From: Faecalicatena contorta
GTDB taxonomy: Bacteria; Bacillota; Clostridia; Lachnospirales; Lachnospiraceae
Assembly (NCBI RefSeq): GCF_003149105.1
Contig: NZ_QGDS01000003.1
Location: 1-38,650 of the forward strand
Direction of reading: 5' to 3'
Length of the DNA: 38,650 nucleotides
The translations under genes and the position numbers were made by a program. Numbering within the stretch: position 1 is the first letter of the stretch; each line of letters begins with the position of its first letter. The notes beneath the pieces were generated by a model. The model saw nothing but the letters and a program-made list of their open reading frames with translations, searched no databases and was not told the DNA's origin. Shown piece after piece: positions 31,880 through 38,650 of this stretch.

Positions 31880-34261
31880 CTACATACTTGTAGATTCTAA
31901 ATCCAGCCGTTTGATAATGTCTTCCTGAATATCTGGTGATAAATCCAGGAAATTTACAAATGTTCCATGTATCCTCATAATATACACTCCGCTCGGTGCA
32001 TATTTCTTTTGATTTGCCAGTACTTTTCTGAGCATTCCAGGTGTTGTCACATTCACATACAGATAGAATGGAGATATGCCTTCTTTCTGCGGATTATAAA
32101 ACAGCGGATTTATAATTTTATCACGGAACTCAAGTCCCTTGCCTTCAAAATCGGTTGTCTTGAAATAATTTGGATTGATTCCCAAATGAGACGCATAGCC
32201 TCCGTTCATCTTTTCAAAAGGAAGCCTCATATTAGACAGTATCCTGAAGCCCAATCCCTGATGCGCTTCCCCATACAGCGGGTCCACACCGTAGCCTAAC
32301 TGCTCTCTGGCTTTTCTTCCGTCTGGTGTAGCTCCCACCCAATATCCATACAGAAGATGGGTAGATGGGGTAGCCCAGTCTGCCCGGAATGGGTTGCCTA
32401 AATAGTTCTTTCTGGATGCAACCATGTCACTGACCCGGTTTGCAATCTCTGCTGCCTCATTATCCACTTCCGCTATATGATTGCCAAACTTAGGAGCAGT
32501 CAGAAGGTATTGCTGCATTTCAGCATCATTTTCAAAATTTGTCCGCAATGCTTCTATCAGCCGCTCAGCGTCCTGGGGGCGCTCTTTCAGTAAAGTATCA
32601 ATTGCTGCAAAAGAATCTGCAAGTACGGACAATCCATGAATCAAACATCCGCTTCCATTATATTTGGTCCCCTGTTTCTTTGTATCCCTGGTATCAATGC
32701 CGCTTTCCACGCCGCCCATCATGGTTGATAAAAATGGAACCTGGAGAAGTCCAATTGCCTCAGATGCGGCGTTTGCGGAGGCAGCCATTTTATCCACGTA
32801 TTCCTCTAAATTATGGTAAAATATCTCTCTGATATTCTCAAGCACTGCTTTTTTGTCTGTATATCCCAGCTCTTCATCGCTCTTGCCAAATTTTTTGCCG
32901 GTAATGGTGGATACGCCTCCGTTTAAAGACAGCTCCAGTATTTTCCCCAGATTCAGCCAGCTATTTGTTGTATTGCCGTTGTCTTTCCCCATAATCAGAG
33001 GCTCCTGGCAGCCTGCCACGGAATAGTCTTCCAAATCTTCCGGGCTTACCCCGCTTACATTCTGAAGTACAGGGAAAACAGCATCATCATTAAAGAGCGA
33101 AGGGGTCAGGCAGCCGGGTGTAAAGAAAAATCTGCCCAGGCTCTCATATAATTCCTGAGGTGTATTCTTATGCAGCTTTACAGAAAGTATAGGCTGTGGA
33201 AGATTCATGTCATAATATGCATCCAAAAGAGCATAGGAAGATAAACTTGTCATATCTTCTCCTGTATTTGTTTTTCCTCCGATGATCAGATTCTGGGAAA
33301 TTGCCCAGCTCCTGTCCGCCACATTGAAAAATACAAGCAGATGCTTAAACAATGCCGCAGCCGTCTCTCTGTCTGTCTGCTCCATTGCACGGTATGGTTC
33401 AAAAATCCTGTCTGCATTTCCAACTGAGAATGCAAATGGGTTCGGAGCCTGCTCCAGGCACATCGTCTGCCAGATTAAAAGGAAAGACTGGATGGACTCA
33501 TACAAGTTCTTTGCGCCTTCTTTCGGAACTTTTCTTAGTGTTTCCGCCATCAGAGAATACCGGGGCTTTTCCTGGGGGGCCGCTTTCTCATATTTTTCCT
33601 GTGCCAGCTCTGCATATCTTTCTGCCAAAATCAGCACTGTATCTAAGGCAATATCCATTGCCTGGAAGTAAACCTTTTTTTCCTCATCCGTTTCCTTTTC
33701 CTTATTCCGGCGTATCACATCTTTTACACCCTGTACTCCGTATTTTAATAAAGGACGCACATCTGGAATTAGGTGTCCCGTTACCTGTTCAATAAAAAAG
33801 ATAGCCTCGCTTGTACTGTCTCCCGCTATATCATAAGCTTTGCGCAGTGTGTCAGCAAACTGTGTTTGATTATTATACTCCTTCAGGCTGTCAATTCTCT
33901 CCTGGGTGATGTCTCCTATAGGATCAATGTCCCCAAATACTGCCACCGGGTCACAATATCCGCTGAAAGAATCTACAGTAAAAGCTGGGTTAATCAATGC
34001 ATAAGACCGTGCAAATGCATCGTCCTGTGTACCGGCAAACATATGGTAATCGCTGATCCACAGGGGCAGTTCTCTTGCAACTTCTCTCAGTGTCTTAGCG
34101 ATACGGATGGAGTCAGGTTCATTCTTAAACTCCTCATCGCACCGTCTCATGGTCTCCTTCGCCAGAAACCATCCTTCCAAGTGGTCAATACTTCTTTCCT
34201 CCTGAAATCTCTTCTTCGCCAAATCCGTAATCTTTTGGGCTGATAATTCATTTTTCAACAT
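31880..34261 (-). CDS. Glycyl radical enzyme, dehydratase/lyase type, unknown substrate
   Basis: A 793-residue glycyl radical enzyme of the pyruvate formate-lyase superfamily. The active-site loop is VAGCQEPLIMG, with thiyl Cys418 and Glu420: the Cys-X-Glu pattern of C-O, C-N and C-S lyases (glycerol, propanediol and hydroxyproline dehydratases, CutC), not the Cys-Cys of true pyruvate formate-lyase. The C-terminal radical site is RIHGTFVNF with Gly766; the aromatic residue that normally follows this Gly is replaced by Thr, while the later FLDLSPDIQEDIIKR fits the family. The gene for its activase lies upstream and a xylulokinase-like gene downstream. The products of known relatives suggest ring-opening or dehydration of a polyol, sugar or anhydro-sugar; this is inference. 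Start ATG has GGAGGG upstream. Confidence 0.88.
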   Translation of the reverse strand: MLKNELSAQKITDLAKKRFQEERSIDHLEGWFLAKETMRRCDEEFKNEPDSIRIAKTLREVARELPLWISDYHMFAGTQDDAFARSYALINPAFTVDSFSGYCDPVAVFGDIDPIGDITQERIDSLKEYNNQTQFADTLRKAYDIAGDSTSEAIFFIEQVTGHLIPDVRPLLKYGVQGVKDVIRRNKEKETDEEKKVYFQAMDIALDTVLILAERYAELAQEKYEKAAPQEKPRYSLMAETLRKVPKEGAKNLYESIQSFLLIWQTMCLEQAPNPFAFSVGNADRIFEPYRAMEQTDRETAAALFKHLLVFFNVADRSWAISQNLIIGGKTNTGEDMTSLSSYALLDAYYDMNLPQPILSVKLHKNTPQELYESLGRFFFTPGCLTPSLFNDDAVFPVLQNVSGVSPEDLEDYSVAGCQEPLIMGKDNGNTTNSWLNLGKILELSLNGGVSTITGKKFGKSDEELGYTDKKAVLENIREIFYHNLEEYVDKMAASANAASEAIGLLQVPFLSTMMGGVESGIDTRDTKKQGTKYNGSGCLIHGLSVLADSFAAIDTLLKERPQDAERLIEALRTNFENDAEMQQYLLTAPKFGNHIAEVDNEAAEIANRVSDMVASRKNYLGNPFRADWATPSTHLLYGYWVGATPDGRKAREQLGYGVDPLYGEAHQGLGFRILSNMRLPFEKMNGGYASHLGINPNYFKTTDFEGKGLEFRDKIINPLFYNPQKEGISPFYLYVNVTTPGMLRKVLANQKKYAPSGVYIMRIHGTFVNFLDLSPDIQEDIIKRLDLESTSM

Positions 34262-34371
34262 CTTTTTCCCTCCATCTTTTTAATTCTTTCTTTTTCTACA
34301 TTCATAATAAGTTACTTTCAGTATCTGCTGGCACATGTTTTCTTGAACTACTATTATTCAGGAAATATATG

Positions 34372-35238
34372 CTAAGTACGCATATATTTCAGCCCACCCT
34401 CCGCAATTGCCTCTCTGAACTGCTTTACCGTCTCATCACTTACATGGGCCTTCTCTGTCATTTTGTACTCCCATCCGCACTGATTCCATTTTTCTTTTCC
34501 AAATTCATGATACTGCAATATCTCAAAGGTTACGTTTTCTCCATTTATAGACCTGAAAAATTCCAGAAATTCTTTTTGATCCCCCGCACTGTCATTGACA
34601 CCCCCTATCAGAGGTACTCGAATATGTACACAGGGATGGGTTTCGGCGGCTTTTCGTATGTTCTCCATAACCCATTCATTTGAAACTCCTGTTACCTGGC
34701 GGTGTTTCTCCTCATCACACGATTTACAGTCCATGATCAGCTGACTTATATATGGAAAACATTCCGGCAGACGGGGATGTGTTCCATTTGTCTCTAAGGC
34801 CGTGTGTATTCCCTCTGCCCGCAGCCTTTTGAGCACCTCTAAAAGTTCTGTAAACTGTACCGTAGCCTCACCTCCCGTAAAGGTGACACCCCCTCCATCA
34901 TAGAACATAAGGCGATTGGAAAGCACTTCTTTTACCAGTGTATCTGTATCCATTTCCTCATAAGAAAGGCGGATTCCTTTCGTCCGGTGCTTTGTGATAC
35001 ACTCGCGGCCTTTGCAAAGCCGGCATACATCCCGGTCCAGCTTTCCATCGCGAATCGCATGATAAGGACAGACTTCCTCTAAAAGCCACTGCTTATCTGT
35101 TACCAGCACCCCTTCCGCCTTCATTCCCTCCGGATTGGAACACCAGGGACATTTCATATTACAACCCTGAAGGTGGTAAACCAAGCGGTTTCCAAAGCCA
35201 TCCTGGGAATAATTAAAGCCCTTTTGAAAAATCTTCAT
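34372..35238 (-). CDS. Glycyl radical enzyme activase
   Basis: A 288-residue radical SAM protein that generates the glycyl radical on its partner. The radical SAM motif is Cys26, Cys30, Cys33 in QGCNMKCPWCSNPE (CX3CX2C). A ferredoxin-like insertion has four more Cys (57, 72, 75, 80; CPYHAI and CRLCKGREC), enough for one auxiliary 4Fe-4S cluster, as in activases of dehydratase-type enzymes and unlike the short PflA. GGVTFTGGEATVQ is the SAM-binding segment. It is the first gene of the operon; a 110-nt gap without a visible terminator separates it from the enzyme it presumably activates. Confidence 0.92.
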   Translation of the reverse strand: MKIFQKGFNYSQDGFGNRLVYHLQGCNMKCPWCSNPEGMKAEGVLVTDKQWLLEEVCPYHAIRDGKLDRDVCRLCKGRECITKHRTKGIRLSYEEMDTDTLVKEVLSNRLMFYDGGGVTFTGGEATVQFTELLEVLKRLRAEGIHTALETNGTHPRLPECFPYISQLIMDCKSCDEEKHRQVTGVSNEWVMENIRKAAETHPCVHIRVPLIGGVNDSAGDQKEFLEFFRSINGENVTFEILQYHEFGKEKWNQCGWEYKMTEKAHVSDETVKQFREAIAEGGLKYMRT

Positions 35239-35279
35239 AATAGTTTCCTCTTTCTGTTCACCGCGACAATCCTCTTCTA

Positions 35280-35314
35280 ATTGGTATTATATATTAATAC
35301 CAATAAATTGTCAA
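35280..35314 (-). promoter_or_regulatory. Consensus promoter overlapped by a palindromic operator
   Basis: Minus-strand -35 TTGACA (plus 35309-35314), 17-bp spacer, perfect -10 TATAAT (plus 35286-35291). A perfect palindrome, ATTGGTATTA-tatat-TAATACCAAT (35280-35304), covers the -10 and part of the spacer. It lies about 40 nt before the activase start. This is the classical position for a repressor, and the GntR/LacI protein at the operon's end is the likely binder. Confidence 0.85.
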
Positions 35315-35342
35315 TATAGAGCAAAAGATTAATTATCAAAAC

Positions 35343-35573
35343 TTACTCTTCTGCCTCTATCTTCTGATCACTCTCACATGGAATGTATTGAGCAATATCC
35401 TGTATATTACAATTTAGAATGTTGCACAAATCATTGATAGTCACCGTACTGATTGGACTATTTTTTCTTAGCCTGTTGATGGTCGAACTTGATATGCGGT
35501 ACTTCTTAATTAGTGTGTAAGTTGACTCATCCGAATTCTGTAGTGTTATCCAAAAAGGACTATAATCAATCAT
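35343..35573 (-). CDS. Small helix-turn-helix regulator (XRE/Cro-like)
   Basis: A 76-residue DNA-binding protein. The start at 35573 follows GGGAGG at 5 nt; the frame to 35606 is less likely. The fold is essentially one Cro/CI domain: STYTLIKKYRISSSTINRLR is the helix-turn-helix, followed by ISTVTINDLCNILNCNIQDI, the usual C-terminal part of YozG-like small repressors. It is divergent from the 78-residue gene at 35665, with a shared 91-nt control region containing repeated GACTATA elements, so it probably controls that gene and itself. It lies just upstream of the radical-sugar operon on the same strand, but that operon has its own promoter. Confidence 0.8.
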   Translation of the reverse strand: MIDYSPFWITLQNSDESTYTLIKKYRISSSTINRLRKNSPISTVTINDLCNILNCNIQDIAQYIPCESDQKIEAEE

Positions 35574-35614
35574 ATGCACCCTCCCTTTTAATAGGATATT
35601 ATCCACTCTCTGGG

Positions 35615-35651
35615 TTGACTATAGTCTATTTAACGACTATAATATCTTTAG
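35615..35651 (+). promoter_or_regulatory. Promoter and repeated operator of the 78-residue gene
   Basis: Plus-strand -35 TTGACT (35615-35620), 17-bp spacer, perfect -10 TATAAT (35638-35643). A perfect 10-bp palindrome GACTATAGTC covers the -35 edge (35617-35626), and a second GACTATA copy overlaps the -10 (35635-35641). The small HTH protein encoded divergently is the natural candidate to bind here. Confidence 0.75.
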
Positions 35652-35664
35652 GGAGTGATTCAAT

Positions 35665-35901
35665 ATGAAGCCAAATATGAATTTAGAGCAACAAAAAAGG
35701 TTTTGGGACTTTATTTTTATGGATGATTTCGAATTTTACGATATGTATATTGCCGGGTTGCCCGAGGAGGCTCAGGAAAGGTTCTTTAATGAAACGCCTG
35801 ACTTTTTTTCTGATTACATCAACAGATCTAAAAAAATTGATTTAAAAGAAGATAAGATTTATCAGAATATTATGCTTAAAATTCAAAATATAAAAGAATA
35901 A
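35665..35901 (+). CDS. Small acidic hypothetical protein, 78 residues
   Basis: No family recognised. The ATG follows GGGAG with 9-nt spacing. The product is helical, rich in Phe, Asp and Glu (QKRFWDFIFMDDFEFYDMYI, PEEAQERFFNETPDFFSDYI) and ends in a Lys-rich tail. There is no signal peptide or membrane segment and no Cys. It is expressed from a near-consensus promoter and faces the small repressor gene, an arrangement seen for repressor-controlled accessory genes and, less specifically, for phage-derived or toxin-antitoxin units. Confidence 0.7.
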   Translation: MKPNMNLEQQKRFWDFIFMDDFEFYDMYIAGLPEEAQERFFNETPDFFSDYINRSKKIDLKEDKIYQNIMLKIQNIKE

Positions 35902-35916
35902 CTCTTCAACAAAATC

Positions 35917-35988
35917 GATAGGGGAAGAACGATTCTGTAGGGGTATATAAACGGCTCCGCCTTCCCTGCAGAATTACTCTTCCCTATC
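35917..35988. terminator. Large imperfect inverted repeat, probable bidirectional terminator
   Basis: A left arm at 35917-35942 (GATAGGGGAAGA...ATTCTGTAGGG) and a right arm at 35964-35988 (CCCTGCAGAAT...TCTTCCCTATC) pair over about 22 positions with a one-base bulge and a three-base internal loop, around a 21-nt apical loop. It lies between the convergent 78-residue gene and the collagen-like gene. On the minus strand GATTTTGTT follows; on the plus strand only TTCTAATTT, so termination may be better for the collagen-like transcript. Confidence 0.6.
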
Positions 35989-36045
35989 TTCTAATTTATA
36001 TTAACATAAATTGTCACTCAACGCTTCGTTATTATCATTTCTATT

Positions 36046-37710
36046 TTAAGAAACCTGAATAATAGTCAGGTTTGCCTGAATAGCTGATTCACCGTAATTA
36101 ACAGGCGCGCCAGTATTATTGAAAAGACTAAACGTAGTTGGTGTATTAGTCACTGTAATCAAAGCACTTCCATTTAATTGCAGTGTTACTATTGGTTCAG
36201 GTGATGAGGATAAAAAAGTACCTGAACCTCCCGAAATGATTCTTATTCCGAAAACAACGGAAGTCTCTGCTTGTGCACCATCTGCATTGACCCACCAGGA
36301 AACATAATAATTTCCCGCTCTATTGATAAAGAAGGTTCCGATCCCTGCATTATAAAGGACATCAGGGGAAGGGGAATTAATCGTAGTATCAAACAGAATA
36401 TTACTATTGTTGTTAACCGTACCGCTGCTGCTACCCTGAAGCTGCACCTGCAGCCCTGAGAGGGCTACGCTGTCTCCGATTGGTCCGGTGGGTCCTGTTG
36501 CCCCTGTCGGGCCGGTTGCTCCATCTGCTCCTGTTGCGCCGGTTGCTCCATCTGCTCCCGTTGGGCCGGTTGCTCCATCTGCTCCCGTTGGGCCGGTTGC
36601 TCCGGTCGAACCTGTCACTCCAGCTGCTCCTGTTGCGCCTGTGGCTCCTGTAGGACCTGTCGGCCCGGTTGCCCCATCTGCTCCTGTTGGGCCGGTTGCT
36701 CCGGTCGGACCTGTCACTCCATCTGCTCCTGTGGCTCCTGTAGGACCTGTCGGCCCGGTTGCCCCATCTGCTCCTGTTGCGCCTGTGGCTCCTGTAGGAC
36801 CTGTCACTCCATCTGCTCCCGTTGGGCCGGTTGCTCCATCTGCTCCCGTTGGGCCGGTTGCTCCATCTGCTCCCGTTGCGCCTGTGGCTCCAGCTGCTCC
36901 TGTTGCGCCTGTGGCTCCGGTTGGACCTGTCACTCCATCTGCTCCTGTTGGACCGGTTGCTCCATCTGCTCCTGTTGCGCCTGTGGCTCCAGCTGCTCCT
37001 GTTGCACCGGTTGCTCCATCTGCTCCTGTGGCTCCAACTGCTCCTGTTGCACCCGTTGGGCCAGTTACTCCAGCTGGACCTGTCGGGCCTGTCGGGCCGC
37101 CTGGAGTAGTATCCTCTATTGTAACAATTGCAGATCCTGGTGTTACCACAATGTCCAGTGTAGAGGACTGAAATGTTAAGTTATCACCTAACCCTACTGT
37201 TGCCGAGCCAATTGGACCAACTACATTAAAAAGTGTTGTTCCTGGTTCTACAACACCTGTTGCTCCGGTGGGACCTGTCGGGCCGGTTGCACCAGTAGGA
37301 CCAGTTGTTCCATCTGCTCCCGTTGCTCCTGTCGGGCCTGTAGGACCGATTGCTCCATCTGCTCCCGTGGGGCCTGTTGCCCCTGTCACCCCCGTTACAC
37401 CTGCCGGGCCGGTTGCTCCTGTCACTCCCGTTGCTCCCGTGGGGCCAGTTGCTCCTGTCACTCCCGTTACACCTGCCGGACCGGTTGCTCCTGTCACTCC
37501 CGTTGCTCCCGTGGAGCCGGTTGCTCCAGTCGCTCCCGTGGGGCCGGTAGGTCCTGTAGGCCCACCTGCGGGACCTGTTGGACCTGTTGGACCTGTTGGA
37601 CCAGTCGGACATATGGGTTTTGGACGGCAACAGCATGGATTACATCCACAAAAATTGCAGTTGCACTCATTGTTACAACTTTGTTGTAATATATCTTCAT
37701 TTTTATTCAT
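36046..37710 (-). CDS. Collagen-like surface or exosporium protein (BclA-like)
   Basis: A 554-residue protein built from Gly-X-Thr triplets. The N-terminal 34 residues are Cys-rich (nine Cys between 12 and 34, with [13 protein letters not shown]), and could crosslink or anchor the protein. A first collagen-like block (about 35-152) is interrupted by a globular segment (about 153-203, [20 protein letters not shown]), then a second block (204-411) rich in GADGATGPT units. The C-terminal 143 residues (412-554) resemble the BclA/TNF-like jelly-roll, with [11 protein letters not shown] and ending LTIIQVS. In spore formers such proteins form hair-like fibres on the exosporium. AAAGGAG precedes the ATG. 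Repeat DNA may vary in copy number. Confidence 0.88.
   Translation of the reverse strand: MNKNEDILQQSCNNECNCNFCGCNPCCCRPKPICPTGPTGPTGPTGPAGGPTGPTGPTGATGATGSTGATGVTGATGPAGVTGVTGATGPTGATGVTGATGPAGVTGVTGATGPTGADGAIGPTGPTGATGADGTTGPTGATGPTGPTGATGVVEPGTTLFNVVGPIGSATVGLGDNLTFQSSTLDIVVTPGSAIVTIEDTTPGGPTGPTGPAGVTGPTGATGAVGATGADGATGATGAAGATGATGADGATGPTGADGVTGPTGATGATGAAGATGATGADGATGPTGADGATGPTGADGVTGPTGATGATGADGATGPTGPTGATGADGVTGPTGATGPTGADGATGPTGPTGATGATGAAGVTGSTGATGPTGADGATGPTGADGATGATGADGATGPTGATGPTGPIGDSVALSGLQVQLQGSSSGTVNNNSNILFDTTINSPSPDVLYNAGIGTFFINRAGNYYVSWWVNADGAQAETSVVFGIRIISGGSGTFLSSSPEPIVTLQLNGSALITVTNTPTTFSLFNNTGAPVNYGESAIQANLTIIQVS
36488..37620. repeat. Tandem GXT-coding repeats of the collagen-like gene
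   Basis: Two blocks of short in-frame repeats (multiples of 9 bp) encode Gly-X-Thr triplets, with recurrent GADGATGPT and GVTGATGPT units. The blocks, about 36488-37100 and 37258-37610, are split by non-repetitive DNA coding for the globular insert. Such arrays shrink and grow by slippage or recombination; the frame is always a multiple of three so the protein stays in frame. Confidence 0.85.
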
Positions 37711-37803
37711 GATTTTACTCCTTTTACTAAAACTAATGTTGTTCTAGTATAGTATATACGCTGCATATACTATTGGTTATTTCTAGACTTTTGCCTCTGT
37801 ATT
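37711..37803 (-). promoter_or_regulatory. Upstream region of the collagen-like gene with a palindrome
   Basis: A 9-bp-arm palindrome, ATAGTATAT-acgctgc-ATATACTAT (37749-37773), lies about 40 nt before the start codon at 37710. On the minus strand it includes CGTATATACTATAC, which vaguely resembles the -10 element of sporulation sigma-E/K promoters (CATANNNTA). No sigma-A promoter stands out. Sporulation control is an inference from the protein type. Confidence 0.4.
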
Positions 37804-37917
37804 TTACATACAGTCCTCTGTCGAAACATTAATCGTAATGCCGTGAGAAACAAGGCCGACTGTATCAAATGTCGTTGGAGTTCCATTATTTAATGCGATA
37901 GTTAAGTACTTCTTAAA
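37804..37917 (-). pseudogene. Orphan gene fragment between the collagen-like genes
   Basis: A minus-strand frame of 37 codons ends in TAA at 37804 and reads like a protein C-terminus: YLTIALNNGTPTTFDTVGLV followed by SHGITINVSTEDCM. It is preceded in frame by a stop codon (37918-37920) and has no start codon or ribosome site. It probably is the 3' remnant of a lost gene. I do not recognise its family. Confidence 0.4.
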
Positions 37918-37987
37918 TTATATGAAAAAGACAACATTGCACAGAGATTAAACTCTTCAGATTTGTTGCACCATATTCCTCTGACTT

Positions 37988-38022
37988 ATGTAGAGGGCAG
38001 TGCCGAAGCAATGCCCTCTTTA
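37988..38022. terminator. Strong hairpin after the second collagen-like gene
   Basis: AGAGGGCA and TGCCCTCT (plus about 37993-38019), extended by TGC/GCA around a CGAA tetraloop with one G-A mismatch, form a GC-rich hairpin. It follows the stop at 38043 of the minus-strand gene by about 23 nt. The T run is weak on the minus strand (TCTACATAAG) and better on the plus strand (TCTTTAG). Confidence 0.6.
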
Positions 38023-38042
38023 GTTCATTATTGTTTTTCATT

Positions 38043-38650
38043 TTAGGTCAAACCTATTTGCTGTATAACTAGAACGGCACCAGACCCACTACTTAATTCT
38101 AAAGTTGCTGGTTCACCAAGGACAGCTAATGAAATAGTATCCCCTGCTGCCAGTGTAACAAAGAATTCTGTTGAGGTACTATTAATATCGCCACCCACGT
38201 CAACAATAGATGCAAGATTTACTGTGCCATTAATGAGAATTTCACTTGCAAAACTGTCTGCAGTAACGATATTGACATAATATGCAATACGGTATAGACC
38301 TGCCTCATTAACTGTAAATACGGTATTGGAACCATCAACTGTAATTTCTGGAGACAATGTTTGTTGATCCGGTAGTGGAATAACTGTAGGCGGATCCAAA
38401 ACAATGGCTATGCTATCACCCGCATTATTTTGGGCAAATCCTATGACAGGATCAATAATTGTACCTGTTGGGCCCGTTGCTCCATCTGCTCCCGTTGGAC
38501 CTGTTGCTCCATCTGCTCCTGTTGGACCTGTTGCTCCGTCTGCTCCCGTTGGACCTGTTGGGCCCGTTGCTCCATCTGCTCCCGTTGGACCGGTTGCTCC
38601 GTCTGCTCCCGTTGCTCCTGTCGGGCCGGTTGCTCCATCTGCCCCCGTTG
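38043..38650 (-). CDS. Second collagen-like protein, cut by the window edge
   Basis: The 3' 202 codons of a gene that continues past 38650. The frame is open to the edge: codons from 38648 down read [17 protein letters not shown] and continue in Gly-X-Thr triplets to about 38460. A C-terminal globular domain of about 140 residues follows ([34 protein letters not shown], ending [10 protein letters not shown]). Like its neighbour it is of the BclA-like type, with a beta-rich jelly-roll C-terminus, but the two C-terminal domains differ clearly in sequence. An internal ATG at 38399 is not the real start. The length of its repeat block and its N-terminus cannot be seen. Confidence 0.85.
   Translation of the reverse strand, partial: TGADGATGPTGATGADGATGPTGADGATGPTGPTGADGATGPTGADGATGPTGADGATGPTGTIIDPVIGFAQNNAGDSIAIVLDPPTVIPLPDQQTLSPEITVDGSNTVFTVNEAGLYRIAYYVNIVTADSFASEILINGTVNLASIVDVGGDINSTSTEFFVTLAAGDTISLAVLGEPATLELSSGSGAVLVIQQIGLT

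Noticed and set aside
31880..34261. Pyruvate formate-lyase
   Set aside because: The active site is Cys-Gln-Glu rather than the Cys-Cys pair, and the activase has an auxiliary-cluster insertion absent from PflA.
36488..37171. Long plus-strand open frame rich in Pro, Val and Ala opposite the collagen-like gene
   Set aside because: It is the mirror of the Gly-X-Thr repeat: the repeat's bases leave several frames open. It lacks a ribosome site and its composition is just the complement of the repeat. The same applies to 37268-37747 (+) and 37226-37636 (-).
36488..37610. CRISPR-like array
   Set aside because: The repeats are contiguous 9-bp multiples coding Gly-X-Thr without unique spacers, and no cas genes are present.
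38399..38399. ATG at 38399 as the start of a 118-residue protein
   Set aside because: The frame remains open upstream through Gly-X-Thr triplets to the window edge, so this Met is internal to a larger collagen-like protein.

Overview
The window looks like the chromosome of a spore-forming, strictly anaerobic Clostridia member, most like the Lachnospiraceae. Three things point there: oxygen-sensitive radical enzymes (class III ribonucleotide reductase and a second glycyl radical enzyme with its activase), a SpoVAF/GerA-type germination protein together with BclA-like collagen proteins, and Firmicutes-style control (a T-box, a ribosomal-protein attenuator, YesMN two-component genes). No insertion sequence, phage, plasmid or CRISPR signature is visible. 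Most genes lie on the minus strand.

Layout. 1-1650: AT-rich accessory stretch with a Cys-cluster/pentapeptide-repeat protein and an apparently decayed reading frame. 1631-11996: minus-strand glycan locus made of a YesM-type sensor kinase, a YesN-type regulator, a three-gene sugar ABC importer without its own ATPase, a GH127 beta-L-arabinofuranosidase, a GH31 enzyme and a YesL-like membrane protein. The glycosidases lack signal peptides, so imported oligosaccharides are probably cut in the cytoplasm. 12195-12620: a small unknown gene and a tRNA-Leu with anticodon AAG. 12780-15825: an ABC importer closely resembling the ectoine/hydroxyectoine system EhuBCDA. 16357-19002: a Mg2+ P-type ATPase on the plus strand. 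19076-20800: TrpB2-type tryptophan synthase beta chain behind a T-box whose specifier reads UGG (Trp).

20915-22318: infC-rpmI-rplT with leader, promoter and an AUU start for infC. 22482-25758: a DegV protein, a CPBP membrane protease and a SpoVAF-like germination protein. 25901-29089: nrdD-nrdG-dut, a deoxynucleotide supply operon preceded by two candidate NrdR boxes.

29318-35314 is the most interesting part. One consensus promoter, overlapped by a perfect 10-bp-arm palindrome, drives a glycyl-radical activase, a glycyl radical enzyme with a dehydratase-type Cys-Gln-Glu active site and an unusual glycyl loop, a xylulokinase-like FGGY kinase and a GntR/LacI-type regulator. This looks like a self-regulated radical route for a polyol, sugar or anhydro-sugar. 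I cannot assign its substrate and I know of no characterised pathway with this exact gene set.

35343-38650: a divergent pair (small HTH repressor and 78-residue unknown protein) around a strong promoter, a large inverted repeat, then two tandem collagen-like surface or exosporium proteins, the second cut by the window edge, with a gene fragment between them.
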